A stretch of 64,000 nt of DNA, from positions 1,847,222-1,911,221 of the forward strand of contig NZ_LMGA01000001.1 of NCBI RefSeq assembly GCF_001427025.1, written 5' to 3'. Both the position numbers and the translations under genes were made by a program. Below, piece after piece: positions 49,495 through 58,396 of this stretch. How positions within the stretch are numbered: the stretch's first letter is position 1; every line of letters starts with the position of its first letter. The notes under the pieces were generated by a model, which was not told where the DNA came from, ran no database searches, and was given only the letters and a program-made list of their open reading frames with translations. This stretch comes from Mesorhizobium sp. Root554 (GTDB lineage: Bacteria > Pseudomonadota > Alphaproteobacteria > Rhizobiales > Rhizobiaceae).

Positions 49495-49517
49495 TTTGCA
49501 TCGCACGCATGCAAAAA
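49495..49517. promoter_or_regulatory. Perfect 8-7-8 inverted repeat upstream of the sRNA promoter
   Basis: TTTTGCAT-N7-ATGCAAAA ends 8 bp upstream of the -35, the usual place for a LysR-type activator. The adjacent LsrB/VtlR-type gene product is the obvious candidate; in Brucella and Agrobacterium VtlR activates an abcR gene. Confidence 0.65.
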
Positions 49518-49719
49518 GACAAAGGCTGTGGTCCAAAGGCAAACTGACGCCAATAGGGCCACAAATGCGGGAAAAATCGATTAGCTTGTAGGCAGTTTGC
49601 CGATTTACGCTGCAATGAAAGGGTTTAGCGGTCTGGATCGCCTCGCCTCTTATGGCGCCGAAATCAGCAGCCGGGCCGCCCCGGCAGGGGCGTCCACCCG
49701 AGTTGTTGACGCCAGCCCG

Positions 49720-50616
49720 TCAGTAGGACCAGTTACGCGCCTTGGCGAACATGAAGTCGCGGAATGCCTTCAGCTTGGCCTGGTTCTTCATCGCTTCCGG
49801 GTAGACGAAGAACGTGTCGAAAGACGGCCCTTCGAGCTCCGGCAGGATCGGCACCAGGCCGGAATCGTTGTCGGCCATATAGCCGGGCAGCATGGCGATG
49901 CCGATGCCGCGCCGAACGGCCCTTCGCACCGACATCAGATCGTTGATCTGCAGCACCGTCGGGCGCTTGTCGCCCTCGGGCCGGCCGACGGTTTCAAGCG
50001 CATTGAGACCAGCAAGATAGGATGGCACCGGCTCGCCAAAGGTAACGATGCGGTGCCCGTCGAGATCGGCGACCGATTTCGGCACGCCATGCTTGTCGAG
50101 ATAAGATTGCGCTGCGAAGGCGTGCAGATGCACGGTAAACAGCCGCCGCTGGATCAGGTCGGGCTGCTGTGGAAGGCGAAGCCGCACGGCGCAGTCCGCC
50201 TGCCGCATGGTCAGGTCCAGTTCCTCGTTCGTCAGCACCAGCTGGAGATTGATTTCCGGATAAAGATCGAGAAATTCCTTGGCCCGTTCGGTCAGCCAGC
50301 CGGTTCCGAGACCAACGGTTGTGGTTACCCGAAGGACGCCGGAAGGACGATCCTTGGTTTCGCGCAGCTGGGTCTTGATCGTTTCCAGCTTCATCAGCAC
50401 GTCATGCGCGGTGCGGAACAGCATCTCGCCCTGTTCGGTCAGCACCAGGCCGCGGGCATGACGGTTGAACAGCGGAACCCCGACATCATGCTCGAGCGCG
50501 CTCACCTGCCGCGAGATCGCCGATTGCGACAGATGCAGTGTCTCCGCGGCATGGGTGAATGACCCAGCCTCAGCCGCCGCGTGAAACACGCGAAGCTTGT
50601 CCCAATCCAACGCCAT
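49720..50616 (-). CDS. lsrB: LysR-type regulator, LsrB/VtlR orthologue
   Basis: The 298-aa protein has a LysR HTH (LRVFHAAAEAGSFTHAAETLHLSQSAISRQVSALEHDVG) and a type 2 periplasmic-binding-like effector domain. Length, sequence start (DWDKLRVFH) and position between an AbcR-type sRNA and trxB/lrp match LsrB of Sinorhizobium meliloti and VtlR of Brucella, which act in symbiosis or virulence and redox balance. A Cys in QADCAVRLR may correspond to a redox-sensing residue, but this is inference. GAGGGG five bases before the ATG supports the start. Confidence 0.88.
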   Translation of the reverse strand: MALDWDKLRVFHAAAEAGSFTHAAETLHLSQSAISRQVSALEHDVGVPLFNRHARGLVLTEQGEMLFRTAHDVLMKLETIKTQLRETKDRPSGVLRVTTTVGLGTGWLTERAKEFLDLYPEINLQLVLTNEELDLTMRQADCAVRLRLPQQPDLIQRRLFTVHLHAFAAQSYLDKHGVPKSVADLDGHRIVTFGEPVPSYLAGLNALETVGRPEGDKRPTVLQINDLMSVRRAVRRGIGIAMLPGYMADNDSGLVPILPELEGPSFDTFFVYPEAMKNQAKLKAFRDFMFAKARNWSY

Positions 50617-50669
50617 TGATTCCCCTCGTTTGGTTGGCGTTTGAACAACAAATTTGGGTATTTTACGGC

Positions 50670-51644
50670 TTATTCCGCCGCTTCCCGATGCACCTCTACC
50701 CCGGCCAGATACTTTTCCGCCTCAAGCGCAGCCATACAGCCCATTCCCGCCGCCGTCACCGCCTGCCGGTAAATGTCGTCCGTCACGTCGCCCGCCGCGA
50801 ACACGCCGGGCACGTCGGTGCGCGTCGAATCCGGCGCCGTCCACAGATAGCCATTCGGCTTCTGCTTGAGCTTGCCGACGAACAGTTCGACCGCCGGAGC
50901 GTGGCCGATCGCGACAAACACCCCATCGACCTCGAGACTGGATTCCTGGCCGGTGACGACGTTCTTCAATTTCAGCCCTTCGACCGAAGGCGGCAGCGGC
51001 GTCTTGCCCGGACGGCCGGTAACTTCGTCGACCACCGTGTCCCAGATCACCTTGACGTTTTCCTTGGCCAGCAGGCGCTCGCGCAGGATGCGTTCGGCGC
51101 GGAAATCGTTGCGGCGATGGATGACGGTGACCGTCCTGGCCAGATTGGACAGATAGAGCGCCTCCTCGACCGCGGAATTGCCGCCGCCGACGACCGCGAC
51201 ATCCTTGCCGCGATAGAAAAAGCCGTCGCAGGTCGCGCAGGCGGAAACGCCGAAACCCATGAACGTCTGTTCGGACGGGATGCCAAGCCATTTGGCCTGC
51301 GCTCCCGTCGCTATGATGAGCGTATCGGCCGTATAGACCGTGCCGGAATCGCCCTTGGCGACAAATGGCCGGACGTTCACGTCAACCTCGACGATGATGT
51401 CGTTGACGATGTCGGTGCCGACATGCACGGCCTGCTTGAGCATCTCGTCCATCAGCCACGGCCCCTGTATGGGGTCGGCGAATCCCGGATAGTTCTCGAC
51501 ATCCGTGGTGATCATCAGCTGGCCGCCCTGCTGCAGGCCGGCCACCAGCATCGGCTTCAGCATGGCGCGCGCCGCGTAGATCGCAGCCGTGTAGCCCGCC
51601 GGGCCGGAACCGATAATCAGGACAGGGGCATGCTTTACCGTCAT
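50670..51644 (-). CDS. trxB: Thioredoxin-disulfide reductase
   Basis: The 324-aa flavoprotein has the FAD motif IGSGPAG (11-17), the NADPH motif VVGGGNSAVEEA, the redox pair C136-A-T-C139 and the C-terminal GVFAAGDVTD. It reduces thioredoxin with NADPH in the cytoplasm. The ATG at 51644 starts the conserved core; the frame is open 45 codons further without conservation. It lies upstream of lsrB on the same strand, 53 bp apart, so lsrB may be cotranscribed with it. Confidence 0.98.
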   Translation of the reverse strand: MTVKHAPVLIIGSGPAGYTAAIYAARAMLKPMLVAGLQQGGQLMITTDVENYPGFADPIQGPWLMDEMLKQAVHVGTDIVNDIIVEVDVNVRPFVAKGDSGTVYTADTLIIATGAQAKWLGIPSEQTFMGFGVSACATCDGFFYRGKDVAVVGGGNSAVEEALYLSNLARTVTVIHRRNDFRAERILRERLLAKENVKVIWDTVVDEVTGRPGKTPLPPSVEGLKLKNVVTGQESSLEVDGVFVAIGHAPAVELFVGKLKQKPNGYLWTAPDSTRTDVPGVFAAGDVTDDIYRQAVTAAGMGCMAALEAEKYLAGVEVHREAAE

Positions 51645-51870
51645 GGAACAGCCTTTGCAGAAGCGCCGCCATGGCGCCAGACAAGATCGATGCCCGCGTA
51701 ATGTAAGTGCTGGCCGCGAACCCAGCAAGGACAGTTGAGAAGTGTCCCCGGAAAGCTGCCGCCGGCAATGTGAGGTCAACCGCCCGTTCCGGCGAATTGT
51801 GCCTGTGACGGGTGGCGCAGCGCCAAAACTCGTTTAATTAAAAGCAGACTCACGCCGCGGAAAAACGCAT

Positions 51871-52341
51871 ATGCCCGTCAAGGCCGACCTCGACGCCATC
51901 GACTGGAAGATCCTCAAGGAACTGCAGGACGACGGCCGCATGACGAATGTCGAATTGTCGCGGCGTGTTGGCATTTCCGCGCCGCCCTGCCTGCGGCGGG
52001 TCAGGCGGCTGGAGGAAACCGGAATCATCCGCAAATACCGGGCGCTGCTGAACGCCCCGGCGCTCGGAATGGACGTGGTCGCCTTCTGCCTGGTCGGCCT
52101 CAACCACCAGTCCGACGCCGAACTCAAGATTTTCGCCGAACGGACCCGCTTGTGGCCGATCGTCCGCGACGCGTGGATGGTGTCGGGCGAATCCGACTTC
52201 CTTCTCCATTGCGTGACGCGTGACCTTGGCAGCTTCCAGAACTTCGTCATCGAGGAACTGGCCTCGGCGCCGAACGTCGATACGGTGCGGACCGCGCTCA
52301 CCATCCGCCGGGTCAAGGACGAGGGGCTGGTGGTGATTTGA
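51871..52341 (+). CDS. lrp: Lrp/AsnC-family transcriptional regulator
   Basis: The 156-aa protein has the Lrp HTH (LDAIDWKILKELQDDGRMTNVELSRRVGISAPPCLRRVRRLEE) and the RAM effector domain (MDVVAFCLVGL, GESDFLLHC, NVDTVRTALTIRRVK). In rhizobial genomes this gene sits beside trxB, as here, and is divergently transcribed. Amino-acid-responsive control is a family inference. Its last 29 bases overlap the end of the convergent glycosyltransferase gene. Confidence 0.93.
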   Translation: MPVKADLDAIDWKILKELQDDGRMTNVELSRRVGISAPPCLRRVRRLEETGIIRKYRALLNAPALGMDVVAFCLVGLNHQSDAELKIFAERTRLWPIVRDAWMVSGESDFLLHCVTRDLGSFQNFVIEELASAPNVDTVRTALTIRRVKDEGLVVI

Positions 52342-53383
52342 TGTTGCCGCCGGCTGCGCCCGTAGCTCGCGACGCGAACAAATCCAGATAGGCCTGGACA
52401 ACGGCTTCGCGCGAAAACGTCGTCTGCAGGGTTTGAAGACCGCCGTCTATGATCTTTCCGGCAAGACCGTCCTCTTTCTCGATCCGGGCAAAGCCTGCGG
52501 CAAACCCTTCATGATCGCCGATGTCGACGAGCAATCCGTTCTCACCGTCCCGCATGAACCATGCCGGGCCTTCCGACCGTGTTGAAACGACGGGAACGCT
52601 TTGCGCCCACGCCTCCAGAACGACATTGCCCAGCGGTTCATGGCTTGACGCCATGGCAAAGCAATTGCTGGCCGCGACATAGGGCCTTGGATCCTTCTGC
52701 CAGCCCAGAAAGCGAACCCGCTCCAGAACGTTCAATTGCGACGCGAGATCGCGCAGATTGGCTTCTTGTTCGCCATTCCCGATCAGCCAGAGATAGGCGT
52801 CGGGCCGCAGCGCGAGCGCGCGCACCAGCACATCGAATCCCTTGCGCGGAACGAAACGGCCCATGGAGGCGATAAGGAATGCATCCCGTGGCGTGTCGAG
52901 TGTGGCGCGGTCGAACGGCGCCACACGTTCCATGCTGGTAAAATTGGAGATGACTTCCACGCCCCGCTTCCAGCCCATTTCGCGGACATGGCGAGCTATC
53001 CCCGGCGTGTTGCAGACCACCGTATCGATGTTGCGGAATTTGCTCAGCGTGGTCGGATAATCCCCAAGTCGAACCAGCCGCAGTGGCTCCGGATTTGCCG
53101 GCACCAGCTTTGCCCCCTTGGGCATCCAGCCGAAGACGCAATCGGGCTTCCACTGCCTTATCAGCGCGCTGACGCGCAGCGGCAGCACGATACGGTCGAG
53201 CGAAAAGGTGCGGAAATGGCTCTCCATTACCTCGACCGAGCCATCTATCAGCGGTTTCCACGTCCGATCCGGGCGGATGATGACCTTCTGCTCGACCCCA
53301 CGTTCAGCGAAGCCGTTGAGGAGATGAACGAAAAACCGCTCGGCGCCGCCGTCCTTGCCGAAATGGAAATGCAGAACCTTCAT
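52313..53383 (-). CDS. Glycosyltransferase family 4 protein (LPS core-type)
   Basis: The 356-aa GT-B enzyme opens with KVLHFHFGKDGGAERFFVHLLNG and has the GT4 Glu-rich donor site SSHEPLGNVVLEAWAQSVPVVSTRSEGPAWF. It likely adds a sugar during LPS core assembly on the cytoplasmic face. The gene order here (lrp, GT4, GT2, ..., lpsB, greA) is like the lpsBEDC region of S. meliloti, where this would be lpsD or lpsE; I do not assign which. Its start overlaps the GT2 stop by ATGA. Confidence 0.88.
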   Translation of the reverse strand: MKVLHFHFGKDGGAERFFVHLLNGFAERGVEQKVIIRPDRTWKPLIDGSVEVMESHFRTFSLDRIVLPLRVSALIRQWKPDCVFGWMPKGAKLVPANPEPLRLVRLGDYPTTLSKFRNIDTVVCNTPGIARHVREMGWKRGVEVISNFTSMERVAPFDRATLDTPRDAFLIASMGRFVPRKGFDVLVRALALRPDAYLWLIGNGEQEANLRDLASQLNVLERVRFLGWQKDPRPYVAASNCFAMASSHEPLGNVVLEAWAQSVPVVSTRSEGPAWFMRDGENGLLVDIGDHEGFAAGFARIEKEDGLAGKIIDGGLQTLQTTFSREAVVQAYLDLFASRATGAAGGNIKSPPAPRP

Positions 53384-54240
53384 GCGCCTGCCTTCGGTCC
53401 GGGCTTGTCGGCGTGGTCCATCGTGTCCATCGACGGCCGATCCCGCAAAGCGTTGCGCTGGTATATTTTGGCCTCGGTGAGGAATGAATAGACCGCCCCT
53501 GTCATGGCCTCGATAAACCCGGGAAAGCCGCACCGCCAAAGACCGTTGCGCAGATAGAGCCGCAAAAAATACACCGGCGGATTGAACAGAAGCTTGATCC
53601 TGCGGGGCTTCGTCCCCGCCGCGACCAGTTGGTCTGCCTTCAACGACGAATATTTGTTCTCTTTCAATATCTGCTCGTCCATGACCAATGGGCGGAAATG
53701 CAGAAGGCTTCCCTGAAGGGCGTTTTCGACCCGTCCGTCTGGCCGGATCCCTTCATGGACTTTCTGCGAGAGATCGTAGCTCCCACGACCTCGGCGGATA
53801 AGGCGCAGATTGCGCCGTTCATGCGCCCGCCGCGGCGTGTAACCGTAGCCGATCAGGTAAGGACGCCGCGCGATGCGCCACCCGACGATACCGGGTTCGG
53901 CCTTCAGCAACCGCGGCAGCACTTCCTTGAGCGGCTCATCGAACCGCTCATCCGCATCGATGTTGAAGCACCAGTCCTCCCGGCATTGCTCCAGGGCGAA
54001 CTGCTTCTGGCCGGCATAGCCGCGCCATGGTTCGGAGAACAGCCGGATAGGCCAGCCTCGATCGATATAGGACTGGATCAGGGACAGCGTGCCATCGGTG
54101 GAGCCGGAGTCCACAATGATGATGTCACGGCAAGCATCGAGGCTTTCAATGCAGTTGCCGAGATAGGCTTCCTCGTTCAGGCAGATGATGAACGCCGACA
54201 GGGCAAGCGCGCCTTCCGCTCTTGAAACCTCTGTAGCCAA
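53380..54240 (-). CDS. Glycosyltransferase family 2 protein (WaaE/KdtX-like)
   Basis: The 286-aa GT-A enzyme has AFIICLNEEAYLGNCIESL, VDSGSTDGTL (nucleotide-binding Asp), NIDADERFDEPL (metal DxD-like) and RRAHERRNLRLIRRGRG. It resembles WaaE/KdtX and LgtF-type LPS core enzymes. The start is a TTG at 54240 with AAGGG about eight bases upstream. It is the first gene of a coupled pair with the GT4 gene; together they likely build the outer part of the LPS core. It may be the S. meliloti lpsC counterpart. Confidence 0.88.
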   Translation of the reverse strand: MATEVSRAEGALALSAFIICLNEEAYLGNCIESLDACRDIIIVDSGSTDGTLSLIQSYIDRGWPIRLFSEPWRGYAGQKQFALEQCREDWCFNIDADERFDEPLKEVLPRLLKAEPGIVGWRIARRPYLIGYGYTPRRAHERRNLRLIRRGRGSYDLSQKVHEGIRPDGRVENALQGSLLHFRPLVMDEQILKENKYSSLKADQLVAAGTKPRRIKLLFNPPVYFLRLYLRNGLWRCGFPGFIEAMTGAVYSFLTEAKIYQRNALRDRPSMDTMDHADKPGPKAGA

Positions 54241-54410
54241 GCCGGGATCCCTTCCGCCGCGCGGTTCACAAACCGCAGTACCCTACCCGCAGATCGTCAG
54301 CCGGAGCATTAGAATCCCGTCGGCGGAAATGCAATCCGCGCCGCAAGTAGGCCCTTTCACCCCGCAGCAGTTTCGTTTATCTGTAAATTGCTTGGGGGAG
54401 CTAAATTGAC

Positions 54411-55121
54411 ATGAATATCGTTGACGAACTCGCGCGGAGATACCTGCGGGCAAAAGGATATTACGTACCCGGCGTAAAAAACCAGAACGACGAATACACA
54501 TTGTTTAAATACACAAGGCCAGACGGCAGCTTCGATTACGAAAAATATAGGACTATCCAAGAAGACGGTAACAAGAAAAAAATAAACAACGTATGGGCTG
54601 ACGAAGAAACAATAAAATTCATTTCTGAATATCTAAATAAAACGAACTCTTCTCAGAATCGTGGCATCTGTCACGGAGTGCGCCGGGGTCTTGAACAACA
54701 ATGGTTTTCCGAGACCCTCGGCGTTGACGCAATCGGCACGGATATTTCCGAAACCGCGACGCAATTTCCGAACACGGTGCAGTGGGATTTTCACGAGGAA
54801 AACCCGGAATGGGTAGGCGCGTTCGATTTTGTCTACACCAACTCCCATGACCACGCATATGACCCGAAGAAGGCCCTCGACACATGGGTACGCCAGCTTA
54901 AGCCGGGTGGAGCAGTCGTGCTTGAACATACACCGGGTCATACGCCGTCCGGGACGTCTCAACTGGACCCCTTCGGTGTCGATGCAAAAATCTTCCCGTA
55001 TCTGATCGCGAAATGGGGCGCCGGCGAATACGCCGTGATGGACATTCTGGAACCTCCACATACCAAGCCTCATGGCCTCAAGATCTGGATTTTCATCGTC
55101 AGGAAAACGCGGAACGCCTGA
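54411..55121 (+). CDS. Methyltransferase-like protein with AT-rich 5' end
   Basis: The 236-aa protein has a degenerate class I methyltransferase core: GICHGVRRGLEQQWF, GVDAIGTDISETA, WDFHEENP, FDFVYTNSHDHAYDPKKAL and LKPGGAVVLEHTPGH. The usual Gly-rich motif I is replaced by a CHGVRRG version seen in some polysaccharide-cluster methyltransferases. The first ~80 codons are strikingly AT-rich and Lys/Asn/Tyr-rich compared with the rest and with neighbours, a sign of foreign origin. The product probably modifies a surface sugar. Confidence 0.78.
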   Translation: MNIVDELARRYLRAKGYYVPGVKNQNDEYTLFKYTRPDGSFDYEKYRTIQEDGNKKKINNVWADEETIKFISEYLNKTNSSQNRGICHGVRRGLEQQWFSETLGVDAIGTDISETATQFPNTVQWDFHEENPEWVGAFDFVYTNSHDHAYDPKKALDTWVRQLKPGGAVVLEHTPGHTPSGTSQLDPFGVDAKIFPYLIAKWGAGEYAVMDILEPPHTKPHGLKIWIFIVRKTRNA

Positions 55122-55155
55122 TAGGACTGGACTTGCTTGGCTGGAGGCGGTTTCC

Positions 55156-55863
55156 TTGCATTATACTTACGTTTCACCACCGTTGCCTTCGCTTGCACGC
55201 TGGAGACATCTCTATGCCTGGAAAAAGGGCATCAGCTGCCTTCGGGCCATGGAGTACGAAAAGCTTGGCCAAGTGCCGCTTGCCGCACCGTTGCTCGATG
55301 TGGGTGGCGGTCGCAATTCTCTCTACAAAGATCTGCTCCCGGGCCATGTCGGCTATGAATCCGTCAACATAGATCCGAGCATCGAACCAACGCATCTGGT
55401 CCAGCCGGACGGAACCTTTCCTGTCCAAGACAATCACTATGCTACCTGTCTATGCCTCAATACACTCGAGCACATCTACGATGCGAAATTTGTGATTGAC
55501 GAAATCCACCGGGTCCTGGCGCCCGGTGGCCTTGTCTACATAACGGTGCCGTTCATTTTCCGCATCCACGGCCATCCGGACGACTTCTTCAGGGCAACAC
55601 CAAGCTGGTGGCGGGAAACGTTGAAACGCGCCGGATTTTCCCAGGTGAGTTTGCAGCCGCTGGTCTGGGGCCGCTATACCAGCGCCGCAAGCATTCGTGG
55701 CTATCGCGGCCTGTTCAAGCGCACGCAGTTCCATCTCTCCCATCTCGCGGACCTGATCTATGCAAGGATCGCATTCTCCCGTAACGAGGGCCTTTATTCA
55801 GGCAAACGGGGTGAACGCATTTGCGGCGTAGCGATGGGATATTTTATCACCGCGACGAAGTGA
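55156..55863 (+). CDS. Class I SAM-dependent methyltransferase
   Basis: The 235-aa protein has PLLDVGGGRNSLYKDLLPGHVGYESVNID (motif I and the acidic end of beta 2), ATCLCLNTLEHIYDAKFVIDEIHRVLAPGGLVYITVPF and a C-terminal part typical of glycan-cluster methyltransferases. A TTG at 55156 is chosen as start because GGAGG lies eight bases upstream and it avoids a 50-bp overlap with the previous gene. It is the second of three consecutive plus-strand methyltransferases. Confidence 0.85.
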   Translation: MHYTYVSPPLPSLARWRHLYAWKKGISCLRAMEYEKLGQVPLAAPLLDVGGGRNSLYKDLLPGHVGYESVNIDPSIEPTHLVQPDGTFPVQDNHYATCLCLNTLEHIYDAKFVIDEIHRVLAPGGLVYITVPFIFRIHGHPDDFFRATPSWWRETLKRAGFSQVSLQPLVWGRYTSAASIRGYRGLFKRTQFHLSHLADLIYARIAFSRNEGLYSGKRGERICGVAMGYFITATK

Positions 55864-55876
55864 CAGAGGTCGGCTT

Positions 55877-56599
55877 ATGAAGAATCCGTTCCGCGGCCTG
55901 ATGCTGAATTGGCATCGCATTGCGGATACGCGCCAGATCACCTTGGACGGGGTTCGCATTTCCACAGATTCGCAGACGACGCCACGCTCGGTTCGGTCCG
56001 CCTTGTTCAAGGGCACATACGAAAGCCACGAGCGCAAGATTGTGCGGCGCTTTCTCAAGCCGGAGCACCGTGTTCTGGAAATCGGTACTGGCATCGGGTT
56101 GGTCTCGCTGGTCTGCGCCAGGATTTGCGGCGCTGAAAAAGTCCTCTCCTACGAGGCAAACCTTCGCCTCGAACCTATCATCCGTTCAAATTATGCGCTT
56201 AACGGGCTGACCCCCAATTTGCACATGCGCGCGATAACCGTGGACGGAAATCCGATCACCTTTTTTCGAAATGACAATGTTGTTTCCTCCTCGACCCTGG
56301 AGCGAGGGGGTGATGTGGAAAAAGTAAAGGTGGAAAGCGACCGTTTCGACAATGTATTGGCCACGCACAGGCCCGACGTCGTCATCATGGATGTCGAAGG
56401 CGCCGAAATCGGCCTGCTCAGCGGCTCAACTCTGGCAGGCGTCAAGCATATCATCGTGGAAATCCACCCGCATATCACCGGCGAAGAACAGGTGGCGGCC
56501 ATGATGGCGGCGCTGAAGGACAAGGGGTTCGAGCCGCATGTGCATGAGCACAAGACGATCATGCTGAGCGCGAGGACCCGCCTTGAGGCTTCACACTGA
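55877..56599 (+). CDS. FkbM-family methyltransferase
   Basis: The 240-aa protein shows FkbM-type features: VLEIGTGIGLVSLVCARICGAEKVLSYEANLRLEPII, the VIMDVEGAEIGLL catalytic-region motif and IIVEIHPH. FkbM enzymes O-methylate sugars or polyketides; beside LPS genes a sugar is likely. It follows the previous gene by 13 bp, so the three form one operon. Its 3' end overlaps the convergent lpsB gene by 9 bp. Confidence 0.9.
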   Translation: MKNPFRGLMLNWHRIADTRQITLDGVRISTDSQTTPRSVRSALFKGTYESHERKIVRRFLKPEHRVLEIGTGIGLVSLVCARICGAEKVLSYEANLRLEPIIRSNYALNGLTPNLHMRAITVDGNPITFFRNDNVVSSSTLERGGDVEKVKVESDRFDNVLATHRPDVVIMDVEGAEIGLLSGSTLAGVKHIIVEIHPHITGEEQVAAMMAALKDKGFEPHVHEHKTIMLSARTRLEASH

Positions 56600-57667
56600 T
56601 CGAGACTGCTGGGTAAGCCTGGCATAAATCTCGATGAGCTGCCTGGCTTCCCGTTCGAGCGGAAAATTTGCCTGGGCATGACCCAGTGCCGCTTGGCCCG
56701 CAACACCGCGCACCGCGTCATCCGCCATGTACCCCCTCGCCGCGTCGACCATCGCCTGGACATCGCCGCGCGGGATGATCGCCCCTGTAACCCCTTCCTC
56801 GACAAGTTCCGGAAAAGCCCCGACATCGGTGGCGACGACCGGCACGCCGGTGGCCATGGCTTCCAGGGGAGTCAGGCCAAAACCTTCCCAGCGCTGCGGC
56901 GCGACGAACAGCGACAGAACCCGGTACCAGCGTTCGATATCCGTGTGCTCGCCGGCGAAGAGGATGCGGTCCGCCAGCCCCGCATCGGCGACGCGTTGCT
57001 TCAAATCGCGTTCGAAACCTTCATGCTGCGCGGTGGCGCGGCCAGCTATGATGGCAGACCAGCCGGGATGGGCCGGCAACAGCGCGATCATGGCATCGAC
57101 GAAGACGTCCGTGCCCTTCTGATGCCGGACCCGGCCGAAGCACCCGGCATAATGCTGCGCCGGGTCGAGGCCGAGCGCCGCCTTCGCCGCGGCAGGGTCT
57201 GCAGAGGGCGAGAATTTGGCCGTGTCTATCCCATGCATCACCACGCTGTGCGGCACAGTGAGATAGGCGGCAGTCCTTTGGCTGGTTGCGATGACGTGAT
57301 CCATCCGCCGGATCAGGAAACGCGTCCACCCCTTGTGCTGGCGTTGCGAGGCGGAGGTGAAGACCAGCTTGAGCGGAGCGCCCAGCGAGCGGAGCACCAA
57401 TCCGCCAAGCATCTCGACATTGCGGCGCGCGTGCCACACGCGGGGTCTGCCGTCCGGCAGCCGCCGCCACAGCTTCCAAAGGTCACGTGATCGTATCCGG
57501 GGAAGGCTGGACGGCAGGCCCGGCCCCAGCACGGCGATGCCGAGCCCCAGACTGCGCTGCATCGGCACAAGCTGGATGATGGTCGAGGTGACGCCGGAGA
57601 GCCGCCGCTTGAAGTTCGGCGCGATCACCTCGACTTCATCAGGATCGAGATAAGGCGCCCTTGTCAT
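56591..57667 (-). CDS. lpsB: LPS core glycosyltransferase (LpsB/LpcC-type, family 4)
   Basis: The 358-aa GT-B enzyme begins with DVEVIAPNFKRRLSGVTSTI, IQLVPMQ and IAVLGPGLP, the hallmark of rhizobial LpsB/LpcC, a broadly conserved core mannosyltransferase. The GT4 donor site is APQRWEGFGLTPLEAMATGVPVVATDVGAFPELV. It adds an early mannose to the Kdo-lipid A core on the cytoplasmic side; mutants of the S. meliloti and R. leguminosarum genes have truncated LPS. It lies just downstream of greA on the same strand, as in other rhizobia. Confidence 0.92.
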   Translation of the reverse strand: MTRAPYLDPDEVEVIAPNFKRRLSGVTSTIIQLVPMQRSLGLGIAVLGPGLPSSLPRIRSRDLWKLWRRLPDGRPRVWHARRNVEMLGGLVLRSLGAPLKLVFTSASQRQHKGWTRFLIRRMDHVIATSQRTAAYLTVPHSVVMHGIDTAKFSPSADPAAAKAALGLDPAQHYAGCFGRVRHQKGTDVFVDAMIALLPAHPGWSAIIAGRATAQHEGFERDLKQRVADAGLADRILFAGEHTDIERWYRVLSLFVAPQRWEGFGLTPLEAMATGVPVVATDVGAFPELVEEGVTGAIIPRGDVQAMVDAARGYMADDAVRGVAGQAALGHAQANFPLEREARQLIEIYARLTQQSRSV

Positions 57668-57696
57668 GGCTGCGACCGATCCGGCTAACCGGCCAC

Positions 57697-58170
57697 TCAG
57701 ATGAACTGGACCTGCACGATTTCGTAGCCGCGCGCGCCGCCGGGCGCATTGACCTCGATGGCGTCGCCAACTTCCTTGCCGATCAGCGCCCGTGCGATCG
57801 GCGACGAGATCGAGATGCGGCCCGACTTCACGTCCGCCTCCTGATCGCCAACGATCTTGTAGGTCTTCTTTTCCTCGGTGTCCTCATCGACAAGAACGAC
57901 AGTGGCGCCAAACTTGATCTTCTCGCCCGACAGTTTCGAAATGTCGATCACCTCGGCGCGCGCAATCAGATCCTCAAGCTCGCCGACGCGGCCCTCGTTC
58001 AAACTCTGCGACTCCTTGGCGGCGTGGTATTCGGCGTTTTCGGAAAGGTCGCCATGCGAACGGGCCTCGGAGATCGCCTCGATGATGCGCGGCCGCTCTT
58101 CTTGCTGGCGCCAGCGCAGCTCCTCCTTCAACGCAGCAAATCCTTCGCCTGTCATCGGCACCTTGTTCAT
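57697..58170 (-). CDS. greA: Transcription elongation factor GreA
   Basis: The 157-aa protein has the GreA coiled coil ([47 protein letters not shown]) with its tip D/E residues, and the C-terminal domain ([35 protein letters not shown]). It rescues backtracked RNA polymerase by stimulating transcript cleavage. The ATG at 58170 with AAAGG seven bases upstream is preferred over an in-frame start 35 codons earlier. lpsB follows after 29 bp and may be cotranscribed. Confidence 0.98.
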   Translation of the reverse strand: MNKVPMTGEGFAALKEELRWRQQEERPRIIEAISEARSHGDLSENAEYHAAKESQSLNEGRVGELEDLIARAEVIDISKLSGEKIKFGATVVLVDEDTEEKKTYKIVGDQEADVKSGRISISSPIARALIGKEVGDAIEVNAPGGARGYEIVQVQFI

Positions 58171-58396
58171 AGCATAACCTTTCGTGCCGCCAGCCCCGTC
58201 TTTTCGGGGACGGCCCTTTCGTTGGGTACAAAAAGAAAACGGCCCGGCAGCTTGGGACTGACGGAACCGTCTCACCTCGGATTATCGAAATATAGCAAGC
58301 TCTGCGCGTTTTTCACGACAAAAATGCAGACGCACCTCCGCCATGTGAAAAAGGCGACAGCCGCGTCCGTCGCGATTGTCGCAAAAGCGCCTTCGG

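Noticed and set aside
49597..49719. Coding gene on the plus strand opposite lsrB (frame from 49597 to 50562)
   Set aside because: The translation is the complement of lsrB with no domain; lsrB has a clear HTH and ribosome binding site.
54411..56599. Genomic island with integrase or insertion sequence
   Set aside because: Only the 5' end of one gene has unusual composition; no transposase, integrase, tRNA or direct repeats are present at the borders.
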